NCBI RefSeq assembly: GCF_008639165.1
Contig: NZ_CP029197.1
Location: 7,382,001 to 7,446,000 of the forward strand
Length of the DNA: 64,000 nt
Reading direction: 5' to 3'
From: Streptomyces venezuelae ATCC 10712
Lineage (GTDB): Bacteria > Actinomycetota > Actinomycetes > Streptomycetales > Streptomycetaceae
Part shown: positions 9,144-19,546 of the stretch, piece after piece
Layout: every line of letters begins with the position of its first letter
Numbering within the stretch: position 1 is the first letter of the stretch
Program-made: the position numbers and the translations under genes
Notes under the pieces: model-generated
What the model saw: the letters and a program-made list of their open reading frames with translations, nothing else
What the model was told of the DNA's origin: nothing
Databases searched by the model: none

Positions 9144-9923
9144 GTGCACGCCACCCCATCACCGCCCGGCCGGGTCCTCGGCCGGCTCGGCCCGGCTCTG
9201 GGCACGGCAGGTGCCGTGCTCGCGCTGTGGTACCTGCTCGCCTTGTCCGGCGCGGTGGCCCCGGGGCTGCTGCCCACGCCCACCGAGACTGCCGCCGCGC
9301 TCGCGGACAGCGCCCGCAGCGGCATCCTCGCCGCCGATCTGGGCGCCAGCCTGGCCCGCGCCGGGCAGGGCTTCGCTCTGGGCGCCCTCGTCGGCAGCGC
9401 ACTGGGCTTCGCCACCGGCTACCTGCCGAAGCTCTCCGCCGCTGTCACCCCGGTCGTCTCCTTCCTGCGCCCCATCCCGGCCATCGCGCTGGTGCCGCTC
9501 GCCACCGCCTGGTTCGGCATAGGGGAGACCGCCAAGCGTCTGCTCATCGCGTACGCCGTGCTGCTCGCGGTCTGGCTGTACGTCCACGACGGGGTCTCCC
9601 GAGTACCGGTGTCCCACCTGAGGGCCGCCCGCACGCTGGGGGCGCCGCTGCACCGGCGGTTCACCGAGGTGCTGCTGCCCGCCGCCGCTCCCGCCCTGCT
9701 CGCGGCGCTGCGCTACGGGGCCTCGGTGGCGCTGCTCGCCCTGGTGGCGGCGGAACTGGGCGGCGCGGACAGCGGGTTGGCGTATCGGCTCCAGGTGGAC
9801 GGCCAGTTCCTTCGGGTGGACCGGATGTTCGCGGGGTTGCTCGTGCTGGGGCTGCTCGGCGTGGCCGTGGATCTGCTCCTGGCCGCGGTGGGCCGCCGGT
9901 TCGTGCACTGGAGCACGTCATGA
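9144..9923 (+). CDS. Sulfonate/nitrate/taurine-type ABC permease
   Basis: 259-residue integral membrane protein of the SsuC/TauC/NrtB family with about six hydrophobic segments. The EAA-type cytoplasmic loop lies around LRAARTLGAPLHRRFTEVLLP. The frame is open from a TTG at 9099, but that start lies inside the palindromic operator; I prefer the GTG at 9144, which has GAGGAG 7 nt upstream. Its stop overlaps the ATG of the ATPase gene (ATGA). With the ATPase and lipoprotein it forms the first of two organosulfur-type importers in this region. Confidence 0.88.
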   Translation: MHATPSPPGRVLGRLGPALGTAGAVLALWYLLALSGAVAPGLLPTPTETAAALADSARSGILAADLGASLARAGQGFALGALVGSALGFATGYLPKLSAAVTPVVSFLRPIPAIALVPLATAWFGIGETAKRLLIAYAVLLAVWLYVHDGVSRVPVSHLRAARTLGAPLHRRFTEVLLPAAAPALLAALRYGASVALLALVAAELGGADSGLAYRLQVDGQFLRVDRMFAGLLVLGLLGVAVDLLLAAVGRRFVHWSTS

Positions 9924-10636
9924 GCCTCGCTGTACGGCTGGAGGGACTGTCCCTCGGTTACGGCTCCGCCCCCGTGCTGGAGCGGACGGACCTGGAATTC
10001 CCCGCAGGGTCGTTCACCGCCCTGCTCGGTCCGAGCGGATGCGGCAAGTCCACGGTGCTGGGCGCCGTGGCCGGGTTCGTACCGCCCCTCGACGGAAGGG
10101 TGACGGCGGGCGCCCGGCCGGTGCGCCGGCCGGGCCCGGAGCGGGGCGTGGTCTTCCAGCACTACGCGCTCTTCCCCTGGCGCACCGCCCGCGGCAATGT
10201 CGAGTTCGCGCTCAAGCGGCTCGGGCTGCCGCGCGCGGAACGCCGTCGGCGTGCCCTGGAGGCGCTCGCCGAGGTGGGCCTGGCCGACGGCACCGACAAG
10301 TACCCGGCGCAGCTGTCGGGCGGAATGCAGCAACGTGTGGCGCTGGCCCGGGCGCTGGCCGCCGAGCCCGAAGTGCTCCTGATGGACGAGCCGTTCGGGG
10401 CCCTTGACGCCCTGACCCGGGCCCGTATGCAGAGCCTGCTGCGGGAGCTGTGGCAGCGCAGGGGCACCACCGTGCTGTTCGTCACGCACGACATCGACGA
10501 GGCACTGGCCCTCGCGCAGCGGGTCGTCGTCCTCGGCGGGACCCCTGGGCGGGTGCTCGCCGACAACCTCGTCCCCGCCGGACCCCCCGATCCGGCCTTG
10601 CGCTCACTGATCGCACGTCACCTCCGCGTCGAATGA
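9920..10636 (+). CDS. ABC transporter ATP-binding protein, SsuB/TauB type
   Basis: 238 residues. Walker A is GPSGCGKST, the signature motif LSGGMQQR and Walker B VLLMDEPFGALD, followed by the H-loop in VTHDIDEA. It energises the adjacent permease on the cytoplasmic face. The start overlaps the permease stop by 4 nt, so expression is coupled. The same strand continues into the substrate-binding lipoprotein 32 nt further on. Confidence 0.92.
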   Translation: MSLAVRLEGLSLGYGSAPVLERTDLEFPAGSFTALLGPSGCGKSTVLGAVAGFVPPLDGRVTAGARPVRRPGPERGVVFQHYALFPWRTARGNVEFALKRLGLPRAERRRRALEALAEVGLADGTDKYPAQLSGGMQQRVALARALAAEPEVLLMDEPFGALDALTRARMQSLLRELWQRRGTTVLFVTHDIDEALALAQRVVVLGGTPGRVLADNLVPAGPPDPALRSLIARHLRVE

Positions 10637-10668
10637 ACCTGCTTACGTCCACGGAAGGACTGCTCACC

Positions 10669-11664
10669 ATGCTCAGATCCCGCGCGGTGGCCGCCACACT
10701 GCTGGCGGTCCTGCTCGTCCCGCTCGCCACGGCCTGCGCCGGCTCGTCCGGCCCCGTCGGCGCCGGCGGGCCGGCCGTCACCCTCGCGGCGAGCGACCAC
10801 CTCGGTGGCGCGCCCGTCTACATCGCCCAGGAGCGGAAGCTGTGGTCGGCCGAGGGAATCGATGTCGCCGTCACCACCCAGCCCACCGGGCGGGACGCCC
10901 TGAACGCCGTGCTTGGCGGCCAGGCGCAGCTCGGCGTCGTGGGAGACCTGCCCGCGGTCACGGCGGTGCTTGGCGGGCGCGAGCTGCGGATCGTCGCCGA
11001 CCTGTCCCGGTTCTCCGACTGGCGCCTGCTCACCCGGACCGACCGGGGAATCACCGGCTTCGCCGCGCTCAAGGGCCGCAAGGTCGGCGTCCCACAGGGC
11101 ACGAACGTCGAGTACGCACTGTCGCGGATGCTCGCCTCGGCGCGGCTGACGGCCACGGACGTGACCGTGGTGAACCTCGCGCCGAATCAGGTCACTTCGG
11201 CGCTGGCGCGGGGTGACATCGACGCGGGCGTCACGTTCCCCAGCTTCTACGACGCCGCGCGCACCGCGCTCGGGGAGCGCTATGCCGAGCTGGAGTTCAC
11301 CGGATACACCGCGCGGACCCTGCTGATCGCGGGCCCTTCGGCGAAGGACGAAACGACCGTCGCCGTGCTCCGTACCCTGCTGCGGGCCCAGCGCGAGCTC
11401 GGCAACAACCCGGCCGGCGCACGGCGGGCCGTGGTCGCCCAGTCCAAGGGCGCGCTCCAGGCCGGCTACGTGGACGCGTACCAGCCCCGCTATACGTACG
11501 GCGCGACCCTCTCCGCCGAGCTCGTGGCGCAGCTGGCGGAGGAGGCCGCATGGGCCAAGGCCGCCCAGAACCTGCCGGGCGCCGCCGACCGGGCCGCGCT
11601 GCTGCGTCACCTGAACCCCGAACCTCTGAAAGCCGTCGACCGGCCCGCCGTCACCGTCCGCTGA
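10669..11664 (+). CDS. Substrate-binding lipoprotein, SsuA/TauA/NMT1 type
   Basis: 331 residues. The start at 10669 is chosen over an in-frame ATG at 10633 because GGAAGGA stands 9 nt upstream and the signal peptide then begins at MLRSRAVAATLL. A lipobox-like LATAC gives a lipidated Cys near residue 23. The mature protein has the two-lobed periplasmic-binding fold (ASDHLGGAPVYIAQERKLW; ALKGRKVGVPQGTNVEYAL). It delivers the ligand to the permease/ATPase pair upstream. An aliphatic sulfonate or sulfate ester is the likely ligand from the neighbouring genes, not from the fold itself. Confidence 0.88.
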   Translation: MLRSRAVAATLLAVLLVPLATACAGSSGPVGAGGPAVTLAASDHLGGAPVYIAQERKLWSAEGIDVAVTTQPTGRDALNAVLGGQAQLGVVGDLPAVTAVLGGRELRIVADLSRFSDWRLLTRTDRGITGFAALKGRKVGVPQGTNVEYALSRMLASARLTATDVTVVNLAPNQVTSALARGDIDAGVTFPSFYDAARTALGERYAELEFTGYTARTLLIAGPSAKDETTVAVLRTLLRAQRELGNNPAGARRAVVAQSKGALQAGYVDAYQPRYTYGATLSAELVAQLAEEAAWAKAAQNLPGAADRAALLRHLNPEPLKAVDRPAVTVR

Positions 11665-11688
11665 ACCACGCCTCACCAGGAGATTCTC

Positions 11689-12798
11689 ATGACCATCGAC
11701 CAGAACACCCTGCGCCGCCGCGGCACCGGCCTGATCGCCCACGACCCCGAGCGCAGCTACGGCGGCTACACCCTCTACACCCCCATCACCAGTGCCGGCG
11801 AGATCCACCTCGTCGACATCGAGGGCCGACCCGCCCACAGCTGGAATTCCCCGCACCCGCCCGGCCGCCAGGCGCAGATCCTCCCCAACGGGAATCTCTT
11901 CTACGCCGCCAAGGACACCAGCAGCCCTACCCTCTTCCCCATCTGGGACGTCTACCACGGCGGCATCCTCCAGGAACTGGCCCCCGATTCGACGGTGATC
12001 CGCGAGGTCAAGCACCCCTTCCACCACCACGATGCCTCGCTGCTGCGCAACGGCAACCTCATCGTCACCGGTGTCGAGCCGCTGGCCCCGGCCGACGCGG
12101 CCCGGATCCGGGGCGGCATCCCCGGCTCCGAGGCCGCGGGCGGGGTGATCTACGGGGACGTGGTGTACGAACTGACCTGGGACGGGGAGACGGTGTGGCG
12201 ATGGGCCGCCATCGACCACCTCGACCCCGAGGAGTTCCCGCTCGACCGGCACTTCGCCCGTGAGCACTGGCCGATGGCCAACACCGTCAACGAACGCTCC
12301 GACGGCTCGATCGTGGTGGGCTTCCGCAGCGCGTCCTCCACCGTGGCCGTCGACCGCGCCGACGGTTCGGTGCTGTGGCGCATCGGCCCCGACGTGCTGG
12401 CACAGCAGCACCACCCGCACGAGCTGCCGGGCGGCACCATCCTGGTCTTCGACAACGGCACCTACCGGGACACGACCTCCGTACCGTATTCGCGCGTGCT
12501 GGAGCTCGACCCCCGCACCGGCAAGGAGGTCTGGTCCTACCAGGACAACCCGCCGCAGAACTTCTACAGCCCGTACATGTCCAGCGCGCAGCGCCTGCCC
12601 AACGGCAACACCTTCATCGCCGAAGGATCCTTCGGGCGGCTCTTCGAAGTGACGCCCGACAGGGACGTGGTGTGGGAGTTCGTCGTCCCGCAGTTCCGGT
12701 CCTTCGGCGAGGGAGTGGGCCTGGAGTCCTCGGCCGGCGCACAGAACTCCGTCTTCCGTGCCTACCGGTACTCCGCCGACCAACTCCCTTGGCTGTGA
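11689..12798 (+). CDS. Arylsulfotransferase-like beta-propeller protein
   Basis: 369 residues of the ASST (aryl-sulfate sulfotransferase) propeller type. The His-rich strand FHHHDASLLRNGNLIV matches the family's catalytic-His motif, and repeats such as LPNGNTFIAEGSFGRLFEV form blades. Bacterial ASST enzymes move sulfuryl groups between phenols and are normally exported. Here the N-terminus (MTIDQNTLRRRGTG) shows no signal peptide, so a cytoplasmic location is implied. It follows the ABC importer by 24 nt, probably in the same operon, and may process the imported sulfate ester. The sulfotransferase activity is inferred. Confidence 0.75.
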   Translation: MTIDQNTLRRRGTGLIAHDPERSYGGYTLYTPITSAGEIHLVDIEGRPAHSWNSPHPPGRQAQILPNGNLFYAAKDTSSPTLFPIWDVYHGGILQELAPDSTVIREVKHPFHHHDASLLRNGNLIVTGVEPLAPADAARIRGGIPGSEAAGGVIYGDVVYELTWDGETVWRWAAIDHLDPEEFPLDRHFAREHWPMANTVNERSDGSIVVGFRSASSTVAVDRADGSVLWRIGPDVLAQQHHPHELPGGTILVFDNGTYRDTTSVPYSRVLELDPRTGKEVWSYQDNPPQNFYSPYMSSAQRLPNGNTFIAEGSFGRLFEVTPDRDVVWEFVVPQFRSFGEGVGLESSAGAQNSVFRAYRYSADQLPWL

Positions 12799-12856
12799 CG
12801 GCGGGAGACGGTGGGCGGCAGGCGGTAGACGGCAAGGGCTGTCACACGCTGTTAAT

Positions 12857-12870
12857 GCCATGTGCATGGC
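12857..12870. promoter_or_regulatory. Short palindrome upstream of sulfatase
   Basis: GCCATG-TG-CATGGC lies 59 nt before the sulfatase start, in the 131-nt gap after the ASST-like gene. It could be an operator giving the sulfatase its own control. Only the symmetry supports this. Confidence 0.3.
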
Positions 12871-12929
12871 CATCAGGTGGGTGTTCTCCGCATGATCGGA
12901 CTCCGTCCATGAGAGCCGAGGAGCCCCCG

Positions 12930-15161
<2,232 letters not shown>

Positions 15162-15204
15162 GACACGGTCGCCGCACCGCACACGGGCAGGGGCCGTCGT
15201 TCGC

Positions 15205-16128
15205 CTAGGGGCCGGGCGTCGTGCCGTCGGCGGCCACACGGAAGCCGATGTTGCCCGTGGAGCTGTCGGGAGTGTTGGAGCTGCGGGCCGCGACCCGGTA
15301 GCGGTTGCAGTACGAGTCATGGCAGAGGTAGGAGCCGCCACGCATCACGCGGCCCGTGTCCCGTGCGAACCGGTCGGCGCACCATTCCCATACGTTGCCG
15401 ACGGCGTTGTAGAGGCCGAAGCCGTTGGGGCGGAAGGACTTCGCCGGTGCCGTGCCCGCCCAGCCGTCCTCCGCCGTGTTCAGGGTGGGGAAGTCACCCC
15501 GCCAGATGTTGCACATGTGCCGGCCGTCCGGGGCGAGGTCGTCGCCCCACGGGTAGCGACGCTGCTCGAGCCCGCCGCGGGCCGCGTACTCCCATTCGGC
15601 CTCGGTGGGCAGACGGGTGCCGGACCAGGCGCAGTAGGCCTGGGCGTCGTTCCACGAGACGTGGACGACGGGATGGTCCTGCCGGGTGGCGAGGGACGAC
15701 CCGGCGCCTTCCGGGTGGCGCCAGGTCGCGCCGGTGACGGCGCGCCACCACGGAACGGCCGCGACGGACGGGGACGCGGCGGCGACCTCGTCGGACAGGA
15801 AGCCGCCGAAGACGAAGGAGAAGCCGAAGTGTTCGGCCTCGGTGACGTGGCCGGTGGCTTCGACGAAGGCGGCGAACTGGGCGTTGGTCACCGTCGTCGG
15901 GGCGATCCGGAACGGGCCGACCTCCGCCTCGCGCACCGGGCCCTCGCCGTCGGCCGGGAAGCCCTCGGGGTCGTCGGTGCCCATGAGGAAGCGCCCGCCC
16001 GGCAGGTCGATCAGCCGCCGGGCGGCACGCTCGGGGTCGGCGACATGCCCCCGCGGCGCCGGGGCGAGCGCGAGCGCGACCGTGGTGGCGTGCGCGTCAC
16101 CGTGTCCGGGGGTGCAGCAGGAGGGCAT
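15205..16128 (-). CDS. Formylglycine-generating enzyme (sulfatase maturase)
   Basis: 307 residues, copper/oxygen-dependent SUMF1/FGE family. The active-site cysteines Cys269 and Cys274 are in RGGSYLCHDSYCNRYR, nearly identical in pattern to the human and S. coelicolor enzymes. Other family strands are visible (TRLPTEAEWEYAARGG, NAVGNVWEWC). It oxidises the Cys of CxPSR in sulfatases to formylglycine before export. It converges on the sulfatase gene 43 nt away, so substrate and maturase are paired. The ATG at 16128 (MPSCC) gives the family's normal length and has GGAG upstream; the frame stays open further 5' without a better start. Confidence 0.93.
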   Translation of the reverse strand: MPSCCTPGHGDAHATTVALALAPAPRGHVADPERAARRLIDLPGGRFLMGTDDPEGFPADGEGPVREAEVGPFRIAPTTVTNAQFAAFVEATGHVTEAEHFGFSFVFGGFLSDEVAAASPSVAAVPWWRAVTGATWRHPEGAGSSLATRQDHPVVHVSWNDAQAYCAWSGTRLPTEAEWEYAARGGLEQRRYPWGDDLAPDGRHMCNIWRGDFPTLNTAEDGWAGTAPAKSFRPNGFGLYNAVGNVWEWCADRFARDTGRVMRGGSYLCHDSYCNRYRVAARSSNTPDSSTGNIGFRVAADGTTPGP

Positions 16129-16573
16129 GGAGGCTCCGTCGGTGTGAGTCGGGTCGCCGGCAAGGTCGTCGTACGCGCGGAACCTCACCTGGCCCGTGCC
16201 CGACACGCTGCCGTCGCCGTCGCGGTGTCCCGAGGCTAGGGGCGGGGGAGAGGCGGGTCCATGTACGGCATGTGAAATGCGGAACTCCGCGCGGCCGTGG
16301 CTCGCGCGGCGTCCGCGGACGCGCCTCCCGTGGTGGCCGGGGAGCAGACGGCGGTGGCGCGGCCCCCGACGTCGGTTTCGGGCCACGATCATGCCGTGCC
16401 TCCGGAGCGGCGTGGCGGTCGCATTGCGGGGCCATGAAATCCGGCCACCGTTTTCGGCCGTCTCGGTGGCGGGGTACACCGTGGTCGGATGCGGGAAAAC
16501 CCCAGTTCACAGGGGGTGCGCAGAGGCAGTCGGGGGTCGCGGTCGAGGTCCCTCCGGGGGTCTTCGGCGGGGG
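16129..16573. other. Intergenic stretch, no gene seen
   Basis: About 445 nt between the divergent FGE gene and the promoter of the next operon. Open frames here have no start signals or recognisable product. It must hold the FGE promoter, but I cannot point to a convincing -10/-35. Confidence 0.5.
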
Positions 16574-16602
16574 TTGACCGGGGATGGGCGCGCTGCCAGG
16601 CT
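16574..16602 (+). promoter_or_regulatory. Possible housekeeping-type promoter of the sulfur operon
   Basis: TTGACC at 16574-16579 and CAGGCT at 16597-16602 are separated by 17 nt, close to a sigma-HrdB pattern (TTGACN / TAGRNT-like). The predicted transcript would start at about 16609-16610, that is on the ATG of the small upstream ORF, which would make it leaderless. Inferred from spacing only. Confidence 0.45.
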
Positions 16603-16609
16603 CCCAGCC

Positions 16610-16711
16610 ATGACCGCGAACGCACTCCTCGCTCCGCGGCTCAACATCTCCGGCCCGTGCACCGCGCCGGGCGGATGTCCGGGCCGCTGTCCGGCCCCGT
16701 ACCGCGCCTGA
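16610..16711 (+). CDS. Cys-containing upstream ORF, possible attenuator leader peptide
   Basis: 33 codons starting MTANALLAPRLNISG, with Cys at residues 17, 23 and 27 in a Pro/Gly-rich tail (PCTAPGGCPGRCP). It lies 243 nt upstream of the AtsK/TauD-type gene that begins the second organosulfur operon. Short Cys-containing leader peptides that sense cysteine supply are known in actinobacteria upstream of sulfur genes, and many are leaderless. Here no good Shine-Dalgarno is visible and a promoter-like pair ends just before the ATG. I could not identify a clear terminator/antiterminator fold. Function as a leader is inference. Confidence 0.5.
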   Translation: MTANALLAPRLNISGPCTAPGGCPGRCPAPYRA

Positions 16712-16954
16712 GCCCCACTGCTCACGGACCCCACGGGCCGGCGGTCCCCCTGCCCCGGCGGCCGCTCTGCTTCGAGCCCCCGCTGACCGGTGCCTTCCCG
16801 GCCTCTTGTTCCCGAGGCCAGGCCCGCGCGTCTCCTCCTCCTCGCATCGCGTCGTACCGCGCCGCTTCCTGCCTGCCGGTCGGGTCCGTACCTCCGTCTC
16901 CTGCCGTCTCCTCCGCGGCGTGAACAACTCATTCGCTTCGAACAGGGAGTTCCC

Positions 16955-17902
16955 ATGACCACTGCCTCCGTCACGACCGAAATCAGCTCCCTCACCGTCA
17001 CGAAGATCGGCGGCCGCATCGGCGCCGAGATCGGCGGCGTCCGCCTCGGCGGGGACCTCTCCAAGGAGACCGTCGCCGAGATCCGCGCCGCGCTGCTCGC
17101 CCACAAGGTCGTCTTCTTCCGCGGCCAGGACCACCTCGACGAGGCCGCGCACGAGGCGTTCGCCCAGCTGCTCGGCGCGCCCGTCGCGCACCCCACCGTC
17201 CCCTCCGCGGACGGGCGTTACGCCCTCGGCATCGACTCCCACCACGGTGCCCGCGCCAACCAGTGGCACACCGACGTCACCTTCGTCCCCGCCTACCCCG
17301 CCTTCTCCATCCTTCGCGCCGTGACCATCCCCCCGTACGGCGGCAACACCCTCTGGGCCAACACGGCCACCGCCTACGCCGGCCTTCCCGAGCCCCTGCG
17401 GGCCCTCGCCGACAGCCTGCGCGCGCTTCACTCGAACGAGTACGACTACGCCGCCCTCAAGCCCGACGCGCTCCCCGAGGCCCTGGCCCAGTACCGCGAG
17501 GTGTTCACCTCCACCTCGTTCCTCACCGAACACCCGGTGGTCCGCGTCCACCCCGAGACCGGCGAACGCACCCTGCTGCTCGGCAACTTCGTCCAGCGCA
17601 TCGCCGGGCTCACCGGCCGCGACTCGCGCGCCCTGCTGGACCTCTTCCAGGCCCACATCGAGAGCCCCGAGAACACCGTGCGCTGGCAGTGGCGCGCCGG
17701 TGACGTCGCGATCTGGGACAACCGCGCCACCCAGCACTACGGCGTGGACGACTCCGACGAGCACGAGCGCACCCTGCGCCGCGTGACGGTCGACGGGGAC
17801 GTCCCGGTCGGGCCCGACGGGACGCCGTCCCGCCTGATCAGCCCCGAGACCGTTCCGGCCCCTGCCTTCGGCATCGCCTCCGGAGCTTCGACCGCCGTCT
17901 GA
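16955..17902 (+). CDS. AtsK/TauD-type Fe(II)/2-oxoglutarate dioxygenase
   Basis: 315 residues. The facial triad is His105-x-Asp107 (NQWHTDVTF) and His261 (ATQHYGV), with an Arg-rich C-terminal strand (ERTLRRV) for 2-oxoglutarate. The ANTATAYAGLPEPLR and LHSNEYDY segments resemble alkylsulfatase AtsK more than taurine dioxygenase. It would oxidatively cleave an alkyl sulfate or sulfonate to sulfate or sulfite plus an aldehyde. The ATG at 16955 has GGGAG upstream and fits the family start. It is the first gene of a six-gene operon with SsuE, SsuABC and DszA-like proteins. Confidence 0.9.
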   Translation: MTTASVTTEISSLTVTKIGGRIGAEIGGVRLGGDLSKETVAEIRAALLAHKVVFFRGQDHLDEAAHEAFAQLLGAPVAHPTVPSADGRYALGIDSHHGARANQWHTDVTFVPAYPAFSILRAVTIPPYGGNTLWANTATAYAGLPEPLRALADSLRALHSNEYDYAALKPDALPEALAQYREVFTSTSFLTEHPVVRVHPETGERTLLLGNFVQRIAGLTGRDSRALLDLFQAHIESPENTVRWQWRAGDVAIWDNRATQHYGVDDSDEHERTLRRVTVDGDVPVGPDGTPSRLISPETVPAPAFGIASGASTAV

Positions 17903-17922
17903 CCGTCCCGCAAGGAGCCCCC

Positions 17923-18480
17923 GTGCCCAACCTGCTCGCCATCACCGGCAGCCCCTCCGCCCACTCCCGTACCGCCGTCGTCTCCGACCACGTGGCGCGC
18001 CGCCTGGCGCACTCCGGTTTCGAGACCGCGCACCTTTCCGTACGCGACCTGCCCGCCGCCGACCTGCTCTCCGCCCGCCGCGGCGAGCCGGCCATCCGCC
18101 GGGCGCTCGAAGCCGTCGCCGCGGCCGACGGCCTGGTCATCGCGACCCCGGTCTACAAGGCCTCGTACACCGGCCTGCTCAAGGCCTTCCTCGACCTGCT
18201 CCCGCAGGACGGCCTCGCCGGCAAGACGGTACTGCCGCTCGTCACCGGCGGCAGCCTCGCCCACGTCCTGACCATCGACTACGCCCTGCGCCCCGTGCTC
18301 GCCGCGCTCGGCGCCCGGCACGTCACGGCGGGCCGGTTCGTCCTCGACTCCTCCGTCGAGCGCGGCAGTGGCCCCGACCGGCTGCGCCCCGAGGCGGAGC
18401 TGGACCTCTACCAGGCCGTCGACGAGTTCGCCGACGCCCTGCGCCACGCCCCCGCCGCCGAGCTCACCGCCACCCCGTAA
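17923..18480 (+). CDS. ssuE: NADPH-dependent FMN reductase, SsuE type
   Basis: 185-residue flavodoxin-fold reductase: N-terminal ITGSPSAHSRT phosphate-binding loop and VIATPVYKASYTGLLKAFLDL, both typical of SsuE/MsuE. It supplies reduced FMN to a flavin monooxygenase. The partner is most likely the DszA/SnaA-family gene at the end of the same operon. The GTG start at 17923 has AAGGAG 8 nt before it. It is 20 nt downstream of the dioxygenase gene. Confidence 0.9.
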   Translation: MPNLLAITGSPSAHSRTAVVSDHVARRLAHSGFETAHLSVRDLPAADLLSARRGEPAIRRALEAVAAADGLVIATPVYKASYTGLLKAFLDLLPQDGLAGKTVLPLVTGGSLAHVLTIDYALRPVLAALGARHVTAGRFVLDSSVERGSGPDRLRPEAELDLYQAVDEFADALRHAPAAELTATP

Positions 18481-18503
18481 CCCCGCACCCACAAGGAACC
18501 GTC

Positions 18504-19541
18504 ATGGCCGCAGCCTTCACCTCGTCCCCCACCTCCCGTCGCCAGTTCCTCACCCTGCTCGGCATATCGGCGGCCGCGGTGAGCTGCGGCACGGCCACCG
18601 CCGGCGGCGGATCGGGCACCGGCGCGCAGATCAAGACCCTGAAGTACCAGGGCTCGGTCGGCGCGGTCTCTCTCCCCGAACTCGCCGCCGACCTCGGCTA
18701 CTTCGAGGACGTCAAGCTCGAATGGGTCGGCAACACCATCAGCGGCCCGCAGGACATCCAGTCCGCCGCCACCGGCCAGACGCACTTCGGCAGCGCCTTC
18801 AACGGCGCGGTCATCAAGCTCGCCGCCGCGAAGGCGCCGATCAAGGCCGTCATCTCCTCCTACGGCTCGGACCGATACTCCTACGCCGGCTACTTCGTCC
18901 TGGAGGACAGCCCGATCCGCTCCGCCCGGGACCTGATCGGCAAGAAGGTCGGGATGAACACCCTCGGCGCCCACTATCAGGCCTTGCTCGACACCTACCT
19001 CAGCCGCAACGGCCTCTCCAAGGCCGACGCGGGGAAGGTCGAACCCCTCGTGGTGCCACCGGTCAACACCGAGCAGGCACTTCGCCAGAAGCAGATCGAG
19101 GTCGGCGTGCTCACCGGCATCCTGCGCGACAAGGCCGTCGCCGGCGGCGGCATCCGCCCGCTCTTCACGGACGTCGAGCTCCTCGGCCCGTTCAGCGCGG
19201 GCACGTACATCATGACCGAGCGCTTCATCAAGCAGAACCCGGACACCGTACGGACCTTCACGACCGGCGTGGCCAAGGCCATCGAGTGGTCCCGCACCAC
19301 TCCACGCGACAAGGTCGTCGCGCGGATGACGGAGATCGTCAAGAAGCGCGGCCGCAACGAGGACACCACCGCCCTGCAGTACTGGCGCTCCTACGGGATC
19401 GCCGAGACGGGCGGCCGGATACCCGACAAGGAGTTCCAGCTCTGGCTCGACTGGCTCGGTGAGCGCGGCGAGATCAAGAAGGGGCAGCTCAAGCCGTCCG
19501 ACCTCTACACCAACGAGTTCAACGGTTACGGGAAGGGCTGA
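18504..19541 (+). CDS. ssuA: Sulfonate ABC transporter substrate-binding lipoprotein
   Basis: 345 residues. The signal region SRRQFLTLLGISAAAVSC combines a twin-Arg-like pair with a lipobox, giving a lipidated Cys near residue 31. The mature domain is SsuA-like (LKYQGSVGAVSLPELAADLGYFEDVKLEW would be its first strand; SARDLIGKKVGMNTLGAHYQ the hinge). It presents ligand to the permease and ATPase encoded next. The operon context (SsuE, AtsK-type, DszA-type enzymes) supports a sulfonate or sulfate ester as ligand. Confidence 0.9.
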   Translation: MAAAFTSSPTSRRQFLTLLGISAAAVSCGTATAGGGSGTGAQIKTLKYQGSVGAVSLPELAADLGYFEDVKLEWVGNTISGPQDIQSAATGQTHFGSAFNGAVIKLAAAKAPIKAVISSYGSDRYSYAGYFVLEDSPIRSARDLIGKKVGMNTLGAHYQALLDTYLSRNGLSKADAGKVEPLVVPPVNTEQALRQKQIEVGVLTGILRDKAVAGGGIRPLFTDVELLGPFSAGTYIMTERFIKQNPDTVRTFTTGVAKAIEWSRTTPRDKVVARMTEIVKKRGRNEDTTALQYWRSYGIAETGGRIPDKEFQLWLDWLGERGEIKKGQLKPSDLYTNEFNGYGKG

Positions 19542-19546
19542 CCGGC

